Positions 5,472-8,421 of a stretch of 8,421 nucleotides of DNA are shown here, in pieces. Within the stretch, counting starts at the first letter, position 1, and each line of letters begins with the position of its first letter. A program made the position numbers and the translations under genes. The notes beneath the pieces were generated by a model that saw only the letters and a list, made by a program, of their open reading frames with translations, did no database searches and was not told the origin of the DNA. The stretch covers positions 1-8,421 of the forward strand of contig JBMOJH010000130.1 in NCBI GenBank assembly GCA_049316905.1. The letters are read 5' to 3'. This DNA comes from CAIPVR01 sp049316905. Lineage in GTDB: Bacteria > Actinomycetota > Acidimicrobiia > Acidimicrobiales > Microtrichaceae.

Positions 5472-6464
5472 CGGGACGAGCACGGCCGAGCCGTCCACCC
5501 GCCCGGCAGCGAGGTCCGCGAGCGCGCCCGACGCCTCGGCGAGTGGCCGGACCTCGTGACGGGTCACCACCCCCACCCGCTCGACGAGCTCGAGGAACTC
5601 CCGGGCGTCGGCCCGGGTCACGTTGGCGACGCTGCGGACCTCGCGCTCCCACCAGAGGTCGCGGTACGGGAAGGCCGGCACCCGGTCGAGGTGGATCGCG
5701 TTGACGGCCACGACCCCGCCCCGGTCGAGCGCGGCGAGTGCGAGCGTGACGGCCTCCCCCACGGGGGCGGTGGTGATCGCCGCCTGGAGTGGCGCGGGGG
5801 GTCGCTCGTCGAACCCGCCGACCCACGTGGCGCCGAGATCGAGCGCGACCTGCTGCTCGCGCGGCGAGCGGGTGCACACGTGCACCTCCATGCCCTCGGC
5901 CACGGCGAGCTGGATCACGATCGAGGCGGACGCCCCGAAGCCGAAGAGCCCCAGCCGGTCACCGGCGCGCGCACCGCTCCGCCGCAGCGCCCGGTACCCG
6001 ATCACCCCGGCGCAGAGCAGCGGGGCCAACTCCGCCGCCGGTCGGTCGCCGGGGAGCCCGTGGACCACGTCGGCCCGGGCCGTGACGAGCTCCGCGTACC
6101 CGCCGTCGCGGTCCCACCCCGTGAAGGTGATGCGCTCGCACAGGTTCTCCCGACCGGAGGTGCAGAACCGGCAGCGGCCACAGGTTCCCGCGAGCCACGT
6201 GAGCCCGACCCGTTCGCCCGGCACGGGCGAGGTGACCCCGGGCCCGACGTCGACCACCTCCCCCACCACCTGGTGGCCGGGGACGACCGGCAGTACGTGG
6301 GCCTCGAGGTCGCCCTCGCAGAGCTGCAGGTCGGTGCGACACACTGCGCACGCGGCCACGCGCACCAGCACCTCGCCGGCGGCCGGCTCGGGATCGGGGC
6401 GGTCCTCCAGCACGAGGGGCCCCTCCGCCGCGGGCGCCGGCCCGTGCAGCACCGCCGCCCTCAC
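5469..6464 (-). CDS. Zinc-dependent alcohol dehydrogenase family protein
   Basis: Medium-chain, two-zinc NAD(P)-dependent oxidoreductase interconverting alcohols and aldehydes, cytosolic, 331 residues. Seen: catalytic zinc ligands C42 (CAVCRTD), H64 (PGHQ) and probably C151 (LLCAGVIGYRAL). The structural zinc site is C95, C98, C101, C109. The Rossmann motif is GFGASA 175-180. After the second beta strand the sequence is T198-R-S instead of an acidic residue, which suggests NADP(H) preference. Gln follows the zinc histidine where most dehydrogenases have Glu (GHE); this GHQ form marks the subgroup that includes mycobacterial AdhA. The GTG start at 6464 overlaps the YihY-family stop as GTGA, so translation is probably coupled. 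The fasciclin lipoprotein gene follows 9 nt later. Physiological substrate unknown. Confidence 0.9.
   Translation of the reverse strand: MRAAVLHGPAPAAEGPLVLEDRPDPEPAAGEVLVRVAACAVCRTDLQLCEGDLEAHVLPVVPGHQVVGEVVDVGPGVTSPVPGERVGLTWLAGTCGRCRFCTSGRENLCERITFTGWDRDGGYAELVTARADVVHGLPGDRPAAELAPLLCAGVIGYRALRRSGARAGDRLGLFGFGASASIVIQLAVAEGMEVHVCTRSPREQQVALDLGATWVGGFDERPPAPLQAAITTAPVGEAVTLALAALDRGGVVAVNAIHLDRVPAFPYRDLWWEREVRSVANVTRADAREFLELVERVGVVTRHEVRPLAEASGALADLAAGRVDGSAVLVP
6461..6464 (-). other. GTGA start/stop overlap, YihY-type gene to alcohol dehydrogenase gene
   Basis: The GTG start of the dehydrogenase (6464-6462) and the TGA stop of the membrane protein (6463-6461) share two bases. Such 4-nt overlaps usually mean co-transcription and coupled translation. 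Only a weak purine-rich stretch (CGGGAG) precedes it, which fits re-initiation. Confidence 0.7.
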
Positions 6465-7513
6465 CGCCCGGCTCCCGCCCCGTCGTCCGAGCGGGGCCCG
6501 TCGGCGCGGGTGTCGTCGGGGCGGGTGTCGTCGGGGCGGGTGTCGTCGACGCGAGCGGGCGGCGCAAGGCGGAACACCCGCGGGTCGATCGGCGCGTAGT
6601 TCCGCGCGCCCCGCACCCGGCGGTCCCACAAGGTGGCGTTGAGCATCGCCGCGGCCACCACGGACCGGCCCAGGATGAACAGCCAGAGGAGCATCACCAT
6701 CGCCACACCCAGCGACCCGTAGTACTCGGACATCCTCGACATGTGGTCCGCGAGGTAGAAGACGGTGAACGCGTGGAGGCCCTGGGACGCCACGCCGATG
6801 AGCACCGCGCCGGGAACCAGCGCCGTCCACGGCACGTCGTCGGCCCGGGGCAGGAGCTGCTGCACCCAGAACCAGGCGAACCCCAGGCCGGTCCCGAGCA
6901 GGATCGACATCCCGACCCCACCGATGAGCTCGAACTGGCGAAGCCACTGCGACAGGGCTCCGTAGGCCACGACTCCGGCGATCACCCCGATCCCGACCAG
7001 GGTGCTGAGCACGGTGTTCGGCGCCTTCCGCCGCGGCAGCCGCCACGCGAGCAGATGGACGATCCGCATCGACTTGATGAGGGTCCGGGTGGCGAGCACG
7101 AGCGCGAAGAGCCCCACGGCGAGGGTGACCCACCGCCCGTTCTGGGCGGTGGTGCCGACCCGCTCCATGCTGGCGGCGACCGCCCGGGAGAACTGGAGCG
7201 ACTGGCCGGCGCCCTCCGCCCCCTTCTCGGTCCCGGCGCTCAGGAACCCGAGCCAGGAGAACAGCAACAGGACGAGCGGCACCACGAGCAGGAAGAGCCG
7301 GAAGGCGATGGCCCCGGCGAGGAGGCCGCCACCGGTGGCGGAGTCACGCTCGACGGTCTCCCACCCGGCGTCGAGCAGCGGCGTGTCGGGCCGCAGCTCG
7401 ACCACCCGGTCCCACATCGCCTCACCGGTGTCGCGGAGGCGCCGCGCGCCCTCCTTCGCACGCGAGATCCGACCATGCGGGCCGTCGGGGGCGTCGTCGG
7501 GGACGGCCCCCAT
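6461..7513 (-). CDS. YihY/BrkB-family inner-membrane protein
   Basis: Integral membrane protein of the YihY/UPF0761 (older name BrkB, virulence factor) family, 350 residues, molecular function unsettled. Seen: a hydrophilic N-terminus of about 60 residues, then six predicted membrane segments at about 64-91, 128-146, 167-187, 199-221, 230-254 and 266-291. The last begins at the family signature SEYYGSLG (262-269) and continues MVMLLWLFILGRS. The basic loop 158-163 (RLPRRK) is probably cytoplasmic. The tail 321-350 is hydrophilic and carries three DDTR repeats coded by a 15-bp tandem array; it is not part of the family core. The ATG start shares one base with the oxidoreductase stop (TGATG), and the stop overlaps the next GTG, so the gene sits inside a coupled operon. 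Confidence 0.88.
   Translation of the reverse strand: MGAVPDDAPDGPHGRISRAKEGARRLRDTGEAMWDRVVELRPDTPLLDAGWETVERDSATGGGLLAGAIAFRLFLLVVPLVLLLFSWLGFLSAGTEKGAEGAGQSLQFSRAVAASMERVGTTAQNGRWVTLAVGLFALVLATRTLIKSMRIVHLLAWRLPRRKAPNTVLSTLVGIGVIAGVVAYGALSQWLRQFELIGGVGMSILLGTGLGFAWFWVQQLLPRADDVPWTALVPGAVLIGVASQGLHAFTVFYLADHMSRMSEYYGSLGVAMVMLLWLFILGRSVVAAAMLNATLWDRRVRGARNYAPIDPRVFRLAPPARVDDTRPDDTRPDDTRADGPRSDDGAGAGR
6506..6550 (-). repeat. 15-bp tandem array encoding the DDTRP tail of the YihY-family protein
   Basis: GCGGGTGTCGTCGGG occurs exactly at 6506-6520 and 6521-6535, with a third copy at 6536-6550 differing in two of its last three bases. It encodes consecutive D-D-T-R-P/A units. The unit length is a multiple of three, so slippage keeps the frame of the gene and of the coupled start downstream. 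Confidence 0.85.
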
Positions 7514-7515
7514 CA
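7511..7515 (-). other. TGATG stop/start overlap, OYE-type gene to YihY-type gene
   Basis: The TGA stop of the flavin oxidoreductase (7515-7513) shares one base with the ATG start of the membrane protein (7513-7511). This supports one transcript and translation by re-initiation. Confidence 0.7.
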
Positions 7516-8421
7516 GGTGGCCCTGCGGCCCCGCCGCTTCACCGCGGCGAGCTCCACGCGTTCGGGCCGCGCCTTGTAGAAGGGGTCGAGCGGGTAGCAG
7601 CCCGACACCAGCCCGTTGCGCGGTGCGGTGGTGCAGTCGGAGAAGGTGCGGCAGACCGCGCGGGTGCGCAGCGCCCGACCGGCGAGCACGTCCGCGGGCA
7701 GCTCCGGGTAGCTGAGCACCATGCGACCGAGGCCCACGAGGTCCGCCCAGCCGTCGCGCACCGTGGCCTGCCCGACGTGGGCGAGGAACTGCTGGAGGTA
7801 CGTGTACCCGGTGCCGACCACCAGGGTTCCAGGAGGTGCCGCGGCGCGCAGGTCACGACCGGCGGCGAGCAGGACCGCGGTATCGACCAGGGGGTCGCGC
7901 GGCGGGAGGTACCCGTCGCTCGGCGGGAACCAGGCCGGGCGCTGCACGTGCGGCGCCCAGTACGGACTCGACGCGGTGGTGCACACCAGCCGCACGCCGG
8001 CGTCGCCGAGCAGCCGCACCACCTCGACGGCCTCGCGCAGGTCGGGCCGGCCGTCGTCGCCGACCGGCCCGAACGTGGGGCCCGCACCCGCACTCGGGCG
8101 ACCCGTCCCGTCGGGCCCGGCCTCGTGGGGCCCGGGGTCGAACAGGCTGAGCCGCACGCCGATCGCGAGTCCCGGGACCCGCTCGCGCACACCCGCCACC
8201 ACGGAGCGGAGGAACCGCGTGCGGTTCGTGAGGTCGCCGCCGTACCGGCCGGGCCGCTCCGTGGCCATCAGCAGCTCGTGGCCCAGGTAGCCGTGGCAGG
8301 CCTTCACGTCGACGAAGTCGAACCCGGCCGCCGCCGCCAGTTCGGCCGCATCGACGAACGTTGCCGCGAGCTCGTCGAGCTCGTCGTCGGAGAACACGTC
8401 GGCCGGGCCCGCGCCCACCCT
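7513..8421 (-). CDS. Old Yellow Enzyme-type NADH:flavin oxidoreductase, 5' end outside window
   Basis: FMN-dependent TIM-barrel oxidoreductase of the Old Yellow Enzyme family, likely reducing activated C=C bonds with NAD(P)H. Seen: 302 codons and the stop; the frame is still open at the right edge. The first FMN-barrel strands, roughly 130 or more residues of the family, are absent, so the start lies beyond 8421; the GTG at 8418 is probably internal. Landmarks in order: KACHGYLGHELL with RYGGDLTNRTRF, the family HGYL/YGG-NR block; VRLSLFD; TASSPYWAPH; VVGTGYTYLQ and VGLGRMVLSYP, the FMN-phosphate strands. The C-terminal block CRTFSDC with a third Cys 12 residues later (codons 7653, 7635, 7599) resembles, but does not match, the 4Fe-4S ligand pattern of 2,4-dienoyl-CoA reductases, and the dehydrogenase half of those enzymes is absent. 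First visible gene of the minus-strand operon. Substrate unknown. Confidence 0.88.
   Translation of the reverse strand, partial: RVGAGPADVFSDDELDELAATFVDAAELAAAAGFDFVDVKACHGYLGHELLMATERPGRYGGDLTNRTRFLRSVVAGVRERVPGLAIGVRLSLFDPGPHEAGPDGTGRPSAGAGPTFGPVGDDGRPDLREAVEVVRLLGDAGVRLVCTTASSPYWAPHVQRPAWFPPSDGYLPPRDPLVDTAVLLAAGRDLRAAAPPGTLVVGTGYTYLQQFLAHVGQATVRDGWADLVGLGRMVLSYPELPADVLAGRALRTRAVCRTFSDCTTAPRNGLVSGCYPLDPFYKARPERVELAAVKRRGRRAT

Noticed and set aside
4962..6599. 545-codon plus-strand open frame antisense to the fasciclin, dehydrogenase and YihY genes
   Set aside because: Low-complexity His/Arg/Gly-rich translation typical of the complement of high-GC genes; the minus-strand genes have clear motifs.

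Overview
The window is very GC-rich, uses GTG and ATG starts, and carries a secreted protein with a Thr-rich linker built from TTTTTVP units after a PKD domain. That linker style, with divergent and leaderless-looking gene starts, points to a high-GC actinobacterium, most likely in the class Acidimicrobiia. This placement is inferred from composition and protein style only. No RNA gene, insertion sequence, CRISPR array or integrase is visible. The longest gene-free stretch is about 265 bp (1161-1426).

Layout, left to right. (1) 1-1160, minus strand: the N-terminal part of a secreted PKD-domain protein, with a candidate promoter and a strong ribosome binding site; its C-terminus lies beyond the left edge. 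(2) 1161-1426: a divergent intergenic region with a 17-bp perfect GC hairpin that no neighbouring gene end explains. (3) 1427-2359, plus: an isopenicillin-N-synthase-family Fe(II) oxygenase. Its 3' end overlaps by 8 bp a convergent metal-dependent deaminase/chlorohydrolase (2352-3695, minus), and both stop codons sit in one 18-bp perfect palindrome. (4) 3720-4904, plus: a class V aminotransferase-fold PLP enzyme. It diverges from the deaminase across 24 bp that hold two overlapping -10-like elements, each 7 nt from a GTG, so both genes are probably leaderless. (5) 4932-8421, minus: a tight cluster transcribed in the order Old Yellow Enzyme-type oxidoreductase (5' end outside the window), YihY/BrkB-type membrane protein, zinc alcohol dehydrogenase, fasciclin-domain lipoprotein. 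Its junctions are a 1-nt overlap (TGATG), a 4-nt overlap (GTGA) and a 9-nt gap.

How the genes may work together. The oxygenase, deaminase and PLP enzyme form a three-gene block that could act on a common small molecule (an amine, nucleobase or amino acid derivative), but no substrate can be read from sequence. The right-hand cluster combines two redox enzymes with two envelope proteins; the overlapping junctions argue for co-expression rather than one pathway. The families present are all known. The most unusual features are in gene boundaries and promoter architecture: the shared-stop palindrome, the divergent leaderless promoter pair, the orphan hairpin, and a stop codon reused as part of a -10 element.
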